Source: Bacteroidales bacterium
GTDB taxonomy: Bacteria > Bacteroidota > Bacteroidia > Bacteroidales > VadinHA17
Assembly (NCBI GenBank): GCA_016928075.1
Contig: JAFGLJ010000019.1
Location: forward strand, 1 to 48,527
Direction: 5' to 3'
DNA length: 48,527 nt
Notes under the pieces: model-generated
The model's input: only the letters and a program-made list of their open reading frames with translations
What the model was told of the DNA's origin: nothing
Database searches by the model: none
Made by a program: the position numbers and the translations under genes
Shown: positions 1 through 8,931 of the stretch, piece by piece
How positions within the stretch are numbered: the first letter of the stretch is position 1
How the letters are laid out: every line of letters begins with the position of its first letter

Positions 1-17
1 TCGAGAGCCAGGAAATG

Positions 18-57
18 AAAAATCCGGCAAAGATAGTAGTCACTCAACCGGATTTTT
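18..57 (-). terminator. Hairpin downstream of clpX
   Basis: AAAAATCCGG at 18-27 pairs perfectly with CCGGATTTTT at 48-57 around a 20-nt loop. The A/T-rich outer ends give a U-run on either strand, so it could end clpX transcription or a transcript from the left edge. The loop is longer than in a typical terminator. Confidence 0.5.
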
Positions 58-87
58 AAAAATCTTGTTTATTTTGCGAATGTCCCT

Positions 88-131
88 AAGAAGTTCTAAA
101 ATCTTAAATCGTTAATCTTCAATCTTCAATC
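88..131. repeat. Short degenerate AATCTTC repeat tract
   Basis: Several near copies of AATCTTC/AATCTTAAATC lie in the short gap after the clpX stop. It resembles the other degenerate intergenic tracts in this window in style but not in unit sequence. No opposite-orientation arm is visible before the window edge. Confidence 0.35.
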
Positions 132-1346
132 CTAAGAGGCCTTCAGTATTTTCAAATTAACCTTTTCGAGTTTGTGTGAAGCATAATCTGATGTTACTAC
201 CAGCTTTTTCTCATTTTTGCCCGGCAGTTCAAACATGGCATCTATCATAATTGTTTCGCAGATTGATCTCAGTCCGCGAGCACCCAGCTTGAACTCAATG
301 GACTTGTCTACCATATAATCCAGTGCACTTTCGTTAAATTCAAGCTCTATGCCGTCCATCTTGAACAGTTTAATGTACTGTTTGGTTATAGCATTCTTGG
401 GTTCGGTAAGAATCCTTTTCAGCACATCCCTGTCAAGCGGGTTTAGATAAGAGAGTACCGGCAGTCTGCCTACTATCTCCGGGATCATACCATAGGCTTT
501 GAGGTCCTGCGGCGCAATATACTGGAGTAGATTACCCTTATCGATTTTCTCCCTGTTCTGCGATGCACCATATCCCACTATCTGTGTATTTAGCCTGCTG
601 GCTATTTTTTTCTCAATACCATCAAAAGCACCGCCACAGATAAAAAGGATATTTTTTGTATCAACAGGAATCATTTTCTGCTCGGGATGCTTGCGTCCAC
701 CCTGTGGTGGCACGTTCACTATTGATCCTTCGAGGAGTTTCAGAAGGCCCTGTTGTACGCCTTCTCCTGACACATCCCGTGTTATTGAAGGATTGTCGCT
801 CTTGCGTGCTATTTTATCTATTTCGTCAATAAAAACGATTCCTTTTTCTGCGGCAGCCACATCGTAATCGGCATTCTGCAGCAGGCGGGTTAGCAAACTC
901 TCGATATCTTCACCAACATACCCGGCTTCGGTAAGAACGGTAGCATCAACAATGGTGAACGGAACGTGCAACATCCTGGCAATAGTCCTAGCCAGGAGTG
1001 TTTTTCCTGTACCTGTCTCACCGACAAGAATGATATTGGATTTTTCTATTTCCACATCATCCTTATCCTTTGGCTGCATAAGCCTTTTATAGTGGTTATA
1101 AACAGCCACCGACAGGTATTTTTTTGCATCCTCCTGGCCGATTACATAATCATCCAGGAATTTTTTTATTTCTTCCGGCTTAAGGAGGTTGACATTATCC
1201 AGTTTAAAGTTGGATCTGCTCCCCAACTCCTCCATAACAATACTGTGAGCCTGTTCAATACAGTAGTCACAAATATGTCCTTCAAGACCTGCAATAAGCA
1301 GGTTGGCCTCTTTCTTTGTCCTGCCGCAGAATGAGCATTTATCCAT
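132..1346 (-). CDS. clpX: ATP-dependent Clp protease ATP-binding subunit ClpX
   Basis: ClpX is the AAA+ unfoldase that recognises tagged or misfolded cytoplasmic proteins and feeds them into ClpP. The 404-residue product has the N-terminal zinc domain (C4, C7, C26, C29), Walker A GETGTGKT at 109-116, the GYVG pore loop near 142-145, Walker B VFIDEID at 171-177 and the RKH pore motif at 218-220. The ClpP-docking IGF loop appears as VGYGA near 257-261, a plausible variant. Length matches the family (about 410-425). It starts 8 nt downstream of clpP on the same strand, so the two are almost certainly co-transcribed, with the trigger factor gene further upstream. Identification is secure. Confidence 0.97.
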   Translation of the reverse strand: MDKCSFCGRTKKEANLLIAGLEGHICDYCIEQAHSIVMEELGSRSNFKLDNVNLLKPEEIKKFLDDYVIGQEDAKKYLSVAVYNHYKRLMQPKDKDDVEIEKSNIILVGETGTGKTLLARTIARMLHVPFTIVDATVLTEAGYVGEDIESLLTRLLQNADYDVAAAEKGIVFIDEIDKIARKSDNPSITRDVSGEGVQQGLLKLLEGSIVNVPPQGGRKHPEQKMIPVDTKNILFICGGAFDGIEKKIASRLNTQIVGYGASQNREKIDKGNLLQYIAPQDLKAYGMIPEIVGRLPVLSYLNPLDRDVLKRILTEPKNAITKQYIKLFKMDGIELEFNESALDYMVDKSIEFKLGARGLRSICETIMIDAMFELPGKNEKKLVVTSDYASHKLEKVNLKILKAS

Positions 1347-1354
1347 GATAATAA

Positions 1355-2032
1355 CTATTTTTTATCCCTTGAGAGAACTTCGTCGATCATTCCATACTCT
1401 TTTGCTTCATCTGCTGACATCCAGTAGTCTCTGTCAGAGTCTTTTTCTACTTTCTTGTAGGGATTTCCCGTATGGTATGCAATTATCTCATACAGTTCTT
1501 TTCTCAGCTTCAATATTTCACGGACGGTGATTTCAATATCAGCTGCTGGTCCCTGTGCACCGCCCATGGGTTGATGTAACATTATCCTTGAATGTTTCAG
1601 GGCAGAGCGCTTTCCTTTGGTGCCTGCTGTGAGCAGCACAGCACCCATTGATGCAGCCATGCCCGTGCATATTGTAGCTATATTGGCACTAATGTACTGC
1701 ATGGTATCATATATTCCAAGGCCGGCATGCACTGATCCACCAGGTGTGTTAAAGTAAATCTGTATATCTTTCTCACTGTCGGTTGAATCAAGATATAAAA
1801 GCTGAGCCTGAATAATATTTGCCACATAATCATCAATAGGTAATCCCAGGAATATTATCCTGTCCATCATAAGACGAGAGAACACGTCCATTGAAGCAAC
1901 ATTAAGCTGTCTTTCTTCAATAATGGTTGGGGAAATATAACTGTTAAGAGTAGATGTATATTGATGATAGCCCAGGCTGCTTATTCCCATATGGCCTGTG
2001 GCAAACTTTTTAAAATCATCTTTTCCTGCCAT
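1355..2032 (-). CDS. clpP: ATP-dependent Clp protease proteolytic subunit ClpP
   Basis: ClpP is the serine peptidase that forms the tetradecameric chamber docked by ClpX. The catalytic triad is readable: Ser128 in GMAASMG, His153 in MLHQPMGG and Asp202 in RDYWMS. At 225 residues it is slightly longer than E. coli ClpP because of an N-terminal extension of about 30 residues that may be processed or disordered. It sits immediately upstream of clpX (8-nt gap) and 69 nt after the trigger factor stop. A perfect TAnnTTTG -7 box at 2058-2065 in that gap suggests clpPX also has its own promoter. Confidence 0.97.
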   Translation of the reverse strand: MAGKDDFKKFATGHMGISSLGYHQYTSTLNSYISPTIIEERQLNVASMDVFSRLMMDRIIFLGLPIDDYVANIIQAQLLYLDSTDSEKDIQIYFNTPGGSVHAGLGIYDTMQYISANIATICTGMAASMGAVLLTAGTKGKRSALKHSRIMLHQPMGGAQGPAADIEITVREILKLRKELYEIIAYHTGNPYKKVEKDSDRDYWMSADEAKEYGMIDEVLSRDKK

Positions 2033-2057
2033 TTTTATTAAGTTTAGATTGTTTTGC

Positions 2058-2065
2058 CAAAGATA
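2058..2065 (-). promoter_or_regulatory. -7 box of a clpP promoter
   Basis: Read on the minus strand this is TATCTTTG, a full match to the Bacteroidota -7 consensus TAnnTTTG, 26 nt before the clpP ATG. No clean TTG -33 element is visible 19-21 nt upstream, so it is supported by the -7 box only. Confidence 0.5.
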
Positions 2066-2101
2066 ACAAAATAATAAGTAAAGCTTAAGATTAAGAGCTA
2101 C

Positions 2102-3451
2102 TTACTTGGTAAAAAGATTATTGAATTCTTCAGTACTAACCTTCTTGGTATCAATCTTTATTTCTTCCTTGATCTTATTAATTACTTTATCATCAATAAC
2201 TTTATCTGCTATCCTGCGATAGTCCTCTTCTTTCTTCAGTATTTCCCTGGCATATGATTCAAGCTGGCTGTCCTCGGCATTGAATATACCATACTGCTGG
2301 AATTGCATGCGGGTAAACACCCTGGCTTCATTTAGCATATCCTGTTCTTCAACCTTTATTTCATTCTCTTTAGCTATCTTATTCCTTATAAGCTGCCATC
2401 TCAGATCTCTCAGGAAGTCGTCAAAATCTTTCTCAACCTGCTCCCCGGTCAGATTCTTATTGGTTTTGAGCAACCACTTCTTAAGAAACTCCTCCGGGAG
2501 TCCAAAGCTGGTTTTATCGATTACCATATTGCGTGCATCCAGGTTGAGTTTATATTCACTTTCCTTTTTGAGGTTCTCTCTTATCTCATCATCCAGTTTA
2601 TTCATGAACTCATCCTCAGACTTCACTGCTCCTTCCCCGTATACCCTGTCAAACAATTCCTGGTTCACATCGGCCATTTTGAACCTGTTAATGGCATTGA
2701 TAGTAAACCTGTATTTTCCGTCAACAAAGGCCACATTATTATGGTCGGTCTGAAGAAGTCCGGCAATCTCATATTCATTTGGGAATGTTTTTCTTATATC
2801 AAATTCGATGGAATCTCCAGGCTTACTCCCAATGAAATTTTTCTTAACTGTTTCATCCTTGATAACTTTAACCGACAAAGATGAATCATTTTTACTTGTT
2901 TTCTCAATGGGTTCACCTTCATCTGAGAGTTTAACGATATTGCCCCTGAGCACATCATCTTCATTTACTTCATCCGCGTCCTCGTAGGTACCAAACCGCC
3001 TGCGGTAATTATTAAGGAAATCATTACGCAATTTCTTGTCTATTTTTATTTCATAGTATGGAACCTTATTCCTGCCTGTTAGATTCACTTCAAATTCGGG
3101 AGCAAGTCCTATCTCGAAATGAAACTCAAACTCTTCCTGCGTATCGAGGTCAATATTCTCATTATTATCTGTTTTTGGCAGGGGGTCACCAAGGATTTCC
3201 AGTTTCTCTTCGGTAATATAGTTGCTGATTCCACCTGATATTATTTTATTCATTTCCTCGAGCTGCACACTGTTGCCATACATCTTTTTGATCAATCCGA
3301 AAGGTACCTTTCCCGGTCTGAAGCCTTTAATATTAGCTTTCTTTTTATAATCTTTAAGTACCTCGTTTACTTTTTCTTCATAGTCATCTTTGACAACCTG
3401 CACTTTCAGCACAGCATTCAGTTCGTCAATGTTCTCCCTGGTTATATTCAT
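2102..3451 (-). CDS. tig: Trigger factor
   Basis: Trigger factor is the ribosome-associated chaperone that binds nascent chains at the exit tunnel. The N-terminal domain carries the ribosome-docking signature GFRPGKVP around residues 43-50, followed by a divergent FKBP-like middle region and a highly charged helical C-terminal chaperone domain. The open frame runs upstream to 3571, but those 40 codons read through the terminator and into the tRNA-Leu, so I place the start at the ATG at 3449-3451 (protein MNITRENIDEL..., 449 residues, normal for the family). The gene lies ahead of clpP-clpX in the familiar tig-clpP-clpX order. I see no strong promoter of its own; it may rely on readthrough from the tRNA promoter. 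Confidence 0.93.
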   Translation of the reverse strand: MNITRENIDELNAVLKVQVVKDDYEEKVNEVLKDYKKKANIKGFRPGKVPFGLIKKMYGNSVQLEEMNKIISGGISNYITEEKLEILGDPLPKTDNNENIDLDTQEEFEFHFEIGLAPEFEVNLTGRNKVPYYEIKIDKKLRNDFLNNYRRRFGTYEDADEVNEDDVLRGNIVKLSDEGEPIEKTSKNDSSLSVKVIKDETVKKNFIGSKPGDSIEFDIRKTFPNEYEIAGLLQTDHNNVAFVDGKYRFTINAINRFKMADVNQELFDRVYGEGAVKSEDEFMNKLDDEIRENLKKESEYKLNLDARNMVIDKTSFGLPEEFLKKWLLKTNKNLTGEQVEKDFDDFLRDLRWQLIRNKIAKENEIKVEEQDMLNEARVFTRMQFQQYGIFNAEDSQLESYAREILKKEEDYRRIADKVIDDKVINKIKEEIKIDTKKVSTEEFNNLFTK

Positions 3452-3474
3452 ATTATTATAATTGTTATGAACAG

Positions 3475-3520
3475 ATAAAAAACCGCCTAACCCCCGGTAT
3501 GACCATTTGTTTAAGCGGTT
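3475..3520 (-). terminator. Rho-independent terminator after tRNA-Leu
   Basis: On the minus strand AACCGCTTAA (3511-3520) pairs with TTAGGCGGTT (3481-3490), ten pairs with one G-U, around a 20-nt loop, followed by a run of six U at 3475-3480. It lies between the tRNA-Leu 3' end and the trigger factor start. Confidence 0.75.
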
Positions 3521-3529
3521 ATATGAAAT

Positions 3530-3614
3530 TGGTGCGGATGAAGGGACTCGAACCCCCACGCCCGAAGGCACCAGATCCTAAGTCTGGCGCGGCTACCAAT
3601 TACGCCACATCCGC
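3530..3614 (-). tRNA. tRNA-Leu (anticodon UAG)
   Basis: Read on the minus strand, the acceptor arms GCGGATG and CATCCGC pair perfectly, the T-loop GGTTCGAGTCC is present, and there is a long variable arm (GCC TTCG GGC) as in class II tRNAs. The anticodon stem CCAGA/TCTGG encloses CTTAGGA, so the anticodon is UAG and reads CUA/CUN Leu codons. The CCA end is encoded at 3530-3532. It has its own promoter upstream and terminator downstream. Confidence 0.96.
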
Positions 3615-3627
3615 GTGAAATTCAGCG

Positions 3628-3658
3628 CAAAAGTAGCAATAATAAAATAATCTGACAA
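3628..3658 (-). promoter_or_regulatory. Bacteroidota-type promoter of tRNA-Leu
   Basis: On the minus strand TTG (3656-3658), a 20-nt spacer and TACTTTTG (3628-3635) match the -33/-7 consensus TTG-N19-21-TAnnTTTG. The -7 box ends 13 nt before the mature tRNA 5' end, leaving a short 5' leader for RNase P. Confidence 0.8.
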
Positions 3659-3668
3659 GAAGAAAGAT

Positions 3669-3691
3669 CTCGTGGATTTATAATCCACGAG
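3669..3691. repeat. 23-nt palindrome CTCGTGGATT-TAT-AATCCACGAG
   Basis: A perfect 10-bp inverted repeat with a 3-nt loop lies between the lptB stop and the tRNA-Leu promoter. A related copy (core GTAATCCACG) is at 35672-35694 in another intergenic gap. It could act as the lptB terminator, although the following sequence on the minus strand (ATCTTTCTTCTT) is only moderately U-rich. Similar copies at unrelated sites suggest a dispersed REP-like element. Confidence 0.6.
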
Positions 3692-3711
3692 TATTGAGTT
3701 TTCTACCGGGA

Positions 3712-4437
3712 CTACCTCCGCAGTTCAAATTTTTTACCCAGGTATAGCCTCCTGACCTGTTCGTCATCAGCCAGTTCCAGTGAGGTGCCCGATTTAAGTA
3801 TTTTCCCTTCGAAAAGCAGGTATGCCCTGTTTGTTATTGACAGTGTCTCATGAACATTATGGTCGGTTATCAGGATACCTATATTCCTGTCTTTCAGGTG
3901 AGAGACAATTTCCTGTATGTCTTCTACAGCTATTGGATCCACACCCGCAAATGGTTCATCCAGCAGTATGAATTTAGGTTTAAGAGCAAGTGCACGCGCT
4001 ATTTCAGTCCTTCTTCTTTCACCCCCGGAGAGTTGTATCCCCAGGCTTTTCCGAATTTTCTGAAGGCCAAATTCAGCGAGCAATGACTCTCTCCTTTCGA
4101 CCTGTTCTTCTTTTGGGAAACCTGACATTTCCAATACAGCGTTCAGATTGTCTTCCACACTTAGTTTGCGAAATACAGATGCTTCCTGTGCAAGGTATCC
4201 TATTCCCATTTTTGCCCTCTTATAAACCGGCAGACCCGTGATATTTGTGTCATCCAGAAAAATCCTGCCCTCATCGACTTTTATCAGGCCTACGATCATG
4301 TAAAAAGAAGTGGTCTTACCTGCCCCGTTTGGACCAAGAAGGCCTACGATTTCTCCTTGTTCTACGCTAATGGATACCTTGTTAACAACTGCCCTGTTGC
4401 GATATCTTTTAACCAGATTTTCGGTGTGTAGTTTCAT
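3712..4437 (-). CDS. lptB: LPS export ABC transporter ATP-binding protein LptB
   Basis: LptB is the cytoplasmic ATPase that powers lipopolysaccharide extraction from the inner membrane with LptFG. Walker A GPNGAGKT is at 35-42, the signature LSGGE at 136-140, Walker B FILLDEP at 156-162 and the switch His at about 193. The family-typical phrases [20 protein letters not shown] and [17 protein letters not shown] separate LptB from related LivF/LivG-type ATPases. At 241 residues the length is exact. It follows tatC with a 12-nt gap on the same strand, a neighbourhood that fits a cell-envelope operon. No other lpt gene is present in the window. Confidence 0.94.
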   Translation of the reverse strand: MKLHTENLVKRYRNRAVVNKVSISVEQGEIVGLLGPNGAGKTTSFYMIVGLIKVDEGRIFLDDTNITGLPVYKRAKMGIGYLAQEASVFRKLSVEDNLNAVLEMSGFPKEEQVERRESLLAEFGLQKIRKSLGIQLSGGERRRTEIARALALKPKFILLDEPFAGVDPIAVEDIQEIVSHLKDRNIGILITDHNVHETLSITNRAYLLFEGKILKSGTSLELADDEQVRRLYLGKKFELRR

Positions 4438-4449
4438 TAAAGGAAATTT

Positions 4450-5319
4450 TTAAGGTTTACTCTCGGGATTATTCTCATCTGCCGCCCAATCGGCTTCCAG
4501 CCTTTCCCTGTCCTTGGCAATGACTCTCCGTGAAATTAATATCCCTATTTCATAAAGGAATAATAAGGGTAAACAGACCAGCACCTGGCTGAAAATATCA
4601 GGTGGTGTAATAATAGCGGCAAGAGCAAGAATGACTATTATTGAATGTTTCCTGTATTTTTTAAGGAAATGAGGGTCAACCAATCCTATTTTAGTGAGGA
4701 AATACGACAGTATCGGTAACTGAAAAATGATTCCGCTTGCCAGCGTTATGGAGGCAACGGTTCCTATATATGATCTCAGATTTATCTGGTTAGTAACTTC
4801 GGCACTGACATTATACGAACCAAGGAAATGAACTGACAGTGGTACAATAACATAATATCCAAAAAGTACACCGGTAACAAAAAGCAGAGAAGAAAAGAAT
4901 ACCGCTCCTCTGGTGTATCTTTTTTCGCTGGCGTACAATGCAGGCCTGAAAAATCTCCAGAATTCCCAGAAAATATATGGGAAAGCCAGGATAATACCTG
5001 CAATGAGCGAAACAGCTATATGAGTGGTAAACTGACCTGCCATTCTGATGTTGATAATCTCAAATGGGTGGGTGTTAATGCACAAAGCATTAACATTAAC
5101 CAGCTGGCCAAGCTTGCATAGCAATCTGTTAGTCAGGAAATCAGGATTCTTTGGAGCGATGATGATCGCATCAAATATTATGTCATTATAAATAAAGGCA
5201 ATAATAGCTACAATGAAGATTGACACCACTGAACGTACGATATGCCACCTTAATTCTTCAAGGTGTTCAAGAAAAGACATTTCGTTATCGTCTTTCGCAC
5301 TTTTTCTCTTCTTCTTCAT
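4450..5319 (-). CDS. tatC: Twin-arginine translocase subunit TatC
   Basis: TatC is the multi-spanning receptor for folded proteins with twin-arginine signal peptides. The cytoplasmic N-terminus holds the conserved FLEHLEELR motif at roughly residues 16-24. It is followed by six predicted membrane helices, the conserved loop IFWEFWRFFRPALYASEKR and the late motif ITPPDIFSQ. The protein has 289 residues, with a charged C-terminal tail slightly longer than usual. It lies directly upstream of lptB. No tatA is visible here. A likely substrate in this window is the superoxide dismutase at 39152-39880, which begins with a twin-arginine signal. Confidence 0.95.
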   Translation of the reverse strand: MKKKRKSAKDDNEMSFLEHLEELRWHIVRSVVSIFIVAIIAFIYNDIIFDAIIIAPKNPDFLTNRLLCKLGQLVNVNALCINTHPFEIINIRMAGQFTTHIAVSLIAGIILAFPYIFWEFWRFFRPALYASEKRYTRGAVFFSSLLFVTGVLFGYYVIVPLSVHFLGSYNVSAEVTNQINLRSYIGTVASITLASGIIFQLPILSYFLTKIGLVDPHFLKKYRKHSIIVILALAAIITPPDIFSQVLVCLPLLFLYEIGILISRRVIAKDRERLEADWAADENNPESKP

Positions 5320-5560
5320 GTGTTAACCGGGCTGTAGCGCCTGAAATTTTCAAGCTGTAAAGATGATAAAACAAATTAATCAAAACAAGTGTAATAAATT
5401 TATTCTTATCCGGTATAAATAGCTGTTTATTATATCTTTTCTTTGTTAACATCATATATTTTTTTTAAAAAAATGGTGAAAAAAGAAGAGAATATTGTAA
5501 CTTGAAATGTTAACGTAACCAGTAATGGTGATAATAATCATCTCTGTTTTTTCTGACTTG

Positions 5561-5591
5561 TTGAATAGGAATTAAAAAATTGATAACTTTA
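5561..5591 (+). promoter_or_regulatory. Probable recQ promoter
   Basis: TTG at 5561-5563, a 20-nt spacer and TAACTTTA at 5584-5591 match the Bacteroidota promoter at all but the last -7 base. Transcription would begin near 5596-5600, which argues for the ATG at 5643 rather than the one at 5601 as the recQ start. The rest of the 5320-5600 gap shows only A/T-rich sequence. Confidence 0.5.
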
Positions 5592-5642
5592 TAATACTGG
5601 ATGGAAAATTTAGTTTACGGGATAGAAGGAAGGGTGAAAAGG

Positions 5643-7820
5643 ATGGATGATACTAGAGTTATACATGAATATCTGAAGAAATATTTTGGATTTAATACTT
5701 TTAAAGGTAATCAGGAAGAGATAATTAAAAACGTTCTTGCAGGAAGGGATAGTTTTGTTCTTATGCCAACGGGGGGAGGGAAGTCCTTATGTTACCAGTT
5801 GCCTGCAGTAATAAAAGAAGGTACTGCAATAGTTATTTCTCCCCTTATCGCCCTGATGAAGAATCAGGTTGACGCCATGAGGAACTTCTCAACAGCTGAT
5901 AACCTGGCTCATTTCTTGAACTCCTCACTTACCAAATCAGCAATAAACAAGGTTAAACAGGATGTATTGAAAGGTCAAACCAAGCTTTTATATGTTGCTC
6001 CTGAATCACTTACAAAGGAAGATAATATTGATTTTCTCAAGAACGTTAATATATCATTTTATGCAATAGACGAAGCCCACTGTATTTCAGAATGGGGTCA
6101 CGACTTCAGGCCGGAATACCGTAAAATAAGGCCCATAGTGGATACCATAGGACGTGCGCCTATAATTGCTCTGACTGCAACAGCAACACCAAAAGTTCAG
6201 CACGATATACAAAAGAATCTTGGCATACTCGAGGCCAATGTTTTCAAATCATCATTCAACAGGCCCAACCTTTATTATGAAGTACGGCCAAAGGTTAATA
6301 CCACCAAGGAGATTCTGAAATTTATAAATAATAACCAGGGGAAATCAGGCATAATATACTGTCTCAGCAGGAAAAAAGTGGAAGAAATTGCTCAAATTAT
6401 GCAGGTGAATGGGATTAAGGCTCTGCCATATCATGCAGGAATGGATTCCGCTACCAGGACAGCAAACCAGGATAAATTCCTTATGGAAGAGATTGATGTA
6501 ATAGTTGCAACAATTGCTTTCGGAATGGGGATAGATAAACCTGATGTGCGTTTTGTTATTCATTACGATATTCCCAAAAGTCTTGAAGGATATTACCAGG
6601 AAACAGGACGTGCCGGCAGGGATGGTAGTGAAGGCAGGTGTATAGCATATTATTCTTATGATGACCTGCAAAAACTGGAAAAGTTTATGCAGGGAAAGCC
6701 TATTAATGAACAGGAAATAGGCAAACAACTCTTACTGGAAACTGCATCATATGCCGAGTCATCAATATGCCGGAGAAAACTGCTTCTTCATTATTTTGGG
6801 GAAGAATATGAGCCTGATAATTGTGAATCATGTGATAACTGCCTGCATCCCAAGAAAGAATTTGAAGGGAAACATTATGTTCTGAAAGTCCTTACAGCTA
6901 TAAGTGATGTTAAAGAAAAATTCAAGGCTGATCATATTTCAAAAATTCTTGCTGGCGTAAGTAACTCTGCTATAAAATCATATAAACACCATAAGCTGGA
7001 TATATTCGGTAACGGGGATGAAAAAGATGAGAAATTCTGGAATATGGTCATACGCCGGGCATTGATAGCCAAGTTTATAGTAAAAGAAATTGAAAATTAC
7101 GGCATACTGAAGATTACCGACAGCGGCAGGTCATTCATTGAACACCCTGAATCCTTTATGCTTACTGAAGATCACGACTATGGTGAAGTTACTGAAGAGG
7201 ATGTTGGTTACAGGGGTGGCGCAGGTGCAGTCGATGATGAGCTGTTCAGCATACTGAAAGACCTTCGGAAGAAAATCTCTAAACAGAAAAATGTACCTCC
7301 TTTTGTTATATTCCAGGACCCCTCACTCGAAGATATGGCAATACAATATCCAATAACCACGGAAGAACTGCAAAATATTACAGGTGTTGGTGTGGGTAAA
7401 GCACAAAGATATGGCAGGGAGTTTATCGAGGTTATAGGCCGTTATGTTGAAGAAAAAGAAATAGTAAGACCGCAGGACCTAATAGTTAAGTCCGTAGTAA
7501 ATAAATCGGGTCTCAAGGTATATATAATCAGGAGTATAGATAATAAACGTTCACTTGATGATATAGCTGATGCCAAGGGAATAGAAATGAATGAACTTTT
7601 AACTGAGATTGAGTCTATCGTTAACTCCGGAACCAGACTGAACCTTTCATACTATATTGACCAGGTTATAGATGAAGAACGCCAGGAGGATATCATCGCC
7701 TATTTTAAGGAAGCAGAATCCGATTCGCTTAAGGAAGCCCTTGAGGAACTGGGAGATGAATATGAAGAGGAAGAAATAAGGCTTATGCGGATAAAATTCC
7801 TTTCCGAATTTGGCAACTAA
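5643..7820 (+). CDS. recQ: ATP-dependent DNA helicase RecQ
   Basis: RecQ unwinds DNA 3' to 5' during recombination and fork repair. Counting from the start chosen here, the protein shows motif 0 (FKGNQEEII), Walker A TGGGKS near 43-48 and DEAH at 143-146 in DEAHCISEWGHDFR. Helicase motif VI QETGRAGRDG follows, then the Cys-rich zinc knuckle (CRR ... CESCDNC), a winged-helix region and an HRDC domain around LEDMAIQYPITTEELQNITGVG. The acidic C-terminal extension of about 110 residues appears typical of Bacteroidota RecQ. An in-frame ATG at 5601 would add 14 residues. I prefer 5643 because a purine-rich GGAAGG-GAAAAGG stretch precedes it and the predicted transcription start falls beside 5601. 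Confidence 0.95.
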   Translation: MDDTRVIHEYLKKYFGFNTFKGNQEEIIKNVLAGRDSFVLMPTGGGKSLCYQLPAVIKEGTAIVISPLIALMKNQVDAMRNFSTADNLAHFLNSSLTKSAINKVKQDVLKGQTKLLYVAPESLTKEDNIDFLKNVNISFYAIDEAHCISEWGHDFRPEYRKIRPIVDTIGRAPIIALTATATPKVQHDIQKNLGILEANVFKSSFNRPNLYYEVRPKVNTTKEILKFINNNQGKSGIIYCLSRKKVEEIAQIMQVNGIKALPYHAGMDSATRTANQDKFLMEEIDVIVATIAFGMGIDKPDVRFVIHYDIPKSLEGYYQETGRAGRDGSEGRCIAYYSYDDLQKLEKFMQGKPINEQEIGKQLLLETASYAESSICRRKLLLHYFGEEYEPDNCESCDNCLHPKKEFEGKHYVLKVLTAISDVKEKFKADHISKILAGVSNSAIKSYKHHKLDIFGNGDEKDEKFWNMVIRRALIAKFIVKEIENYGILKITDSGRSFIEHPESFMLTEDHDYGEVTEEDVGYRGGAGAVDDELFSILKDLRKKISKQKNVPPFVIFQDPSLEDMAIQYPITTEELQNITGVGVGKAQRYGREFIEVIGRYVEEKEIVRPQDLIVKSVVNKSGLKVYIIRSIDNKRSLDDIADAKGIEMNELLTEIESIVNSGTRLNLSYYIDQVIDEERQEDIIAYFKEAESDSLKEALEELGDEYEEEEIRLMRIKFLSEFGN

Positions 7821-7854
7821 CAATCTTTCCGAATAACCGCACTATCATGCTTTC

Positions 7855-7879
7855 TAATTAATCTGGCTGAGATTAATTA
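7855..7879. terminator. Hairpin after recQ
   Basis: TAATTAATCT (7855-7864), the loop GGCTG and AGATTAATTA (7870-7879) form a perfect 10-bp stem 35 nt after the recQ stop. There is no U-run directly after it, so it may be an mRNA 3' end stabiliser or a weak terminator. Confidence 0.4.
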
Positions 7880-7880
7880 T

Positions 7881-7959
7881 TGGAATAATGGAATTTTGGA
7901 ATAATGGAATGATGTGTAGCATAGTAACTAAATAAATACCCAATATTCCAACATTCCAT
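7881..7959. repeat. Inverted-repeat element E1 (GGAATAATGG arms)
   Basis: The left arm (7881-7914) has tandem degenerate copies of GGAATAATGG. The right arm (7940-7959) carries the complementary CCAATATTCCAACATTCC pattern. The two could fold into a long imperfect hairpin. This is one of five such elements in the window (see 25872, 39928, 41359 and 47985). Confidence 0.7.
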
Positions 7960-8036
7960 ATTTTTTTGTCTTTATTTCATCATTTCTGCGGCATTCATTA
8001 ATTTCACCCGTCCTTTAAGTAAATACACCACAAGAT

Positions 8037-8918
8037 ATGATCCTTGAAACAAAACAGCTAAGTAAAAATTATGGGCCGATCAAGGCAGTTGATGAATTAA
8101 GCCTGTCAGTTGAAAAGGGTACTGCATTTGCCCTCCTGGGACCCAACGGAAGTGGAAAAACCACCACGCTGGGAATTGTAATGTCGGTACTCAAGCCTCA
8201 TAAAGGTTCCTATGAGTGGTTCGGGAAAGAACCCGGGCCCGAAACATACAGGCGGATAGGTTCACTTATCGAAATACCAAATTTCTTTAACTATCTTTCC
8301 CTTAAGCGTAATCTTGAGGTGATAGCACGTATCAGGGCTGCAGAAACATCAGATATAAATAGAGTGCTTGATGAAACAGGACTACTTAAACGATCTTCTT
8401 CACGGTTCGATACTCTTTCGCTGGGTATGAAACAACGGCTGGCACTGGCAGCAGCATTAATTGGGAATCCCGAAGTACTGGTGCTGGATGAACCGGCTAA
8501 CGGGCTTGACCCCGAGGGTATTGCGGAGGTAAGAAACCTGATTATCGAGCAAAAAAATCAGGGTAAAACGATCATTATGGCCAGCCATATACTGGATGAA
8601 GTGGAAAAAGTATGCAACCATGTGGCTATATTAAAAAAAGGTAAAAAACTTGCATCAGGCAGGGTTAATGAATTACTTATTACTGATGATATTATAGTGA
8701 TTGATTGCGATAATAATGAGGTTCTTAAGAAGGGCCTTGAAGAAAAGGGACTTGTTAGGAGTGCTGAGCTTAAGGATAATACTCTGGAAATAATTCCGGC
8801 CAGTGGTGTTAGCTCAGGGCATATTAACCGTTTTGCCACCGAAAAGGGGATAGTCATTAACCAGCTATATATAAGAAAAAGCTCACTCGAGGAACAGTTC
8901 CTTAAACTGGTAAAATAA
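8037..8918 (+). CDS. ABC transporter ATP-binding protein (ABC-2 exporter type)
   Basis: This is the ATPase of a small two-gene ABC-2 exporter. Walker A GPNGSGKT is at 35-42, the signature is LSLGM (a common variant of LSGGQ in this class), Walker B is LVLDEPANGLDP and the H-loop lies in IMASHILDE. The C-terminal 80 residues form the accessory domain typical of CcmA/BcrA-type ATPases of about 300 residues. The gene ends 13 nt before the permease at 8932, so the pair is an operon. Substrate is not evident; family members export peptides, antibiotics or lipids, or serve gliding. No bacteriocin or immunity gene is nearby. Confidence 0.9.
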   Translation: MILETKQLSKNYGPIKAVDELSLSVEKGTAFALLGPNGSGKTTTLGIVMSVLKPHKGSYEWFGKEPGPETYRRIGSLIEIPNFFNYLSLKRNLEVIARIRAAETSDINRVLDETGLLKRSSSRFDTLSLGMKQRLALAAALIGNPEVLVLDEPANGLDPEGIAEVRNLIIEQKNQGKTIIMASHILDEVEKVCNHVAILKKGKKLASGRVNELLITDDIIVIDCDNNEVLKKGLEEKGLVRSAELKDNTLEIIPASGVSSGHINRFATEKGIVINQLYIRKSSLEEQFLKLVK

Positions 8919-8931
8919 AATATCGACTAAT

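Noticed and set aside
499..867. Plus-strand 122-codon frame opposite clpX
   Set aside because: Shadow of the conserved clpX frame, low-complexity translation and no start context.
2280..2753. 157-codon plus-strand frame opposite tig
   Set aside because: Serine/leucine-rich antisense shadow of a conserved gene; no recognisable domain.
3452..3571. N-terminal 40-codon extension of trigger factor
   Set aside because: It reads through the tRNA-Leu 3' half and its terminator; the ATG at 3451 gives the normal family N-terminus.
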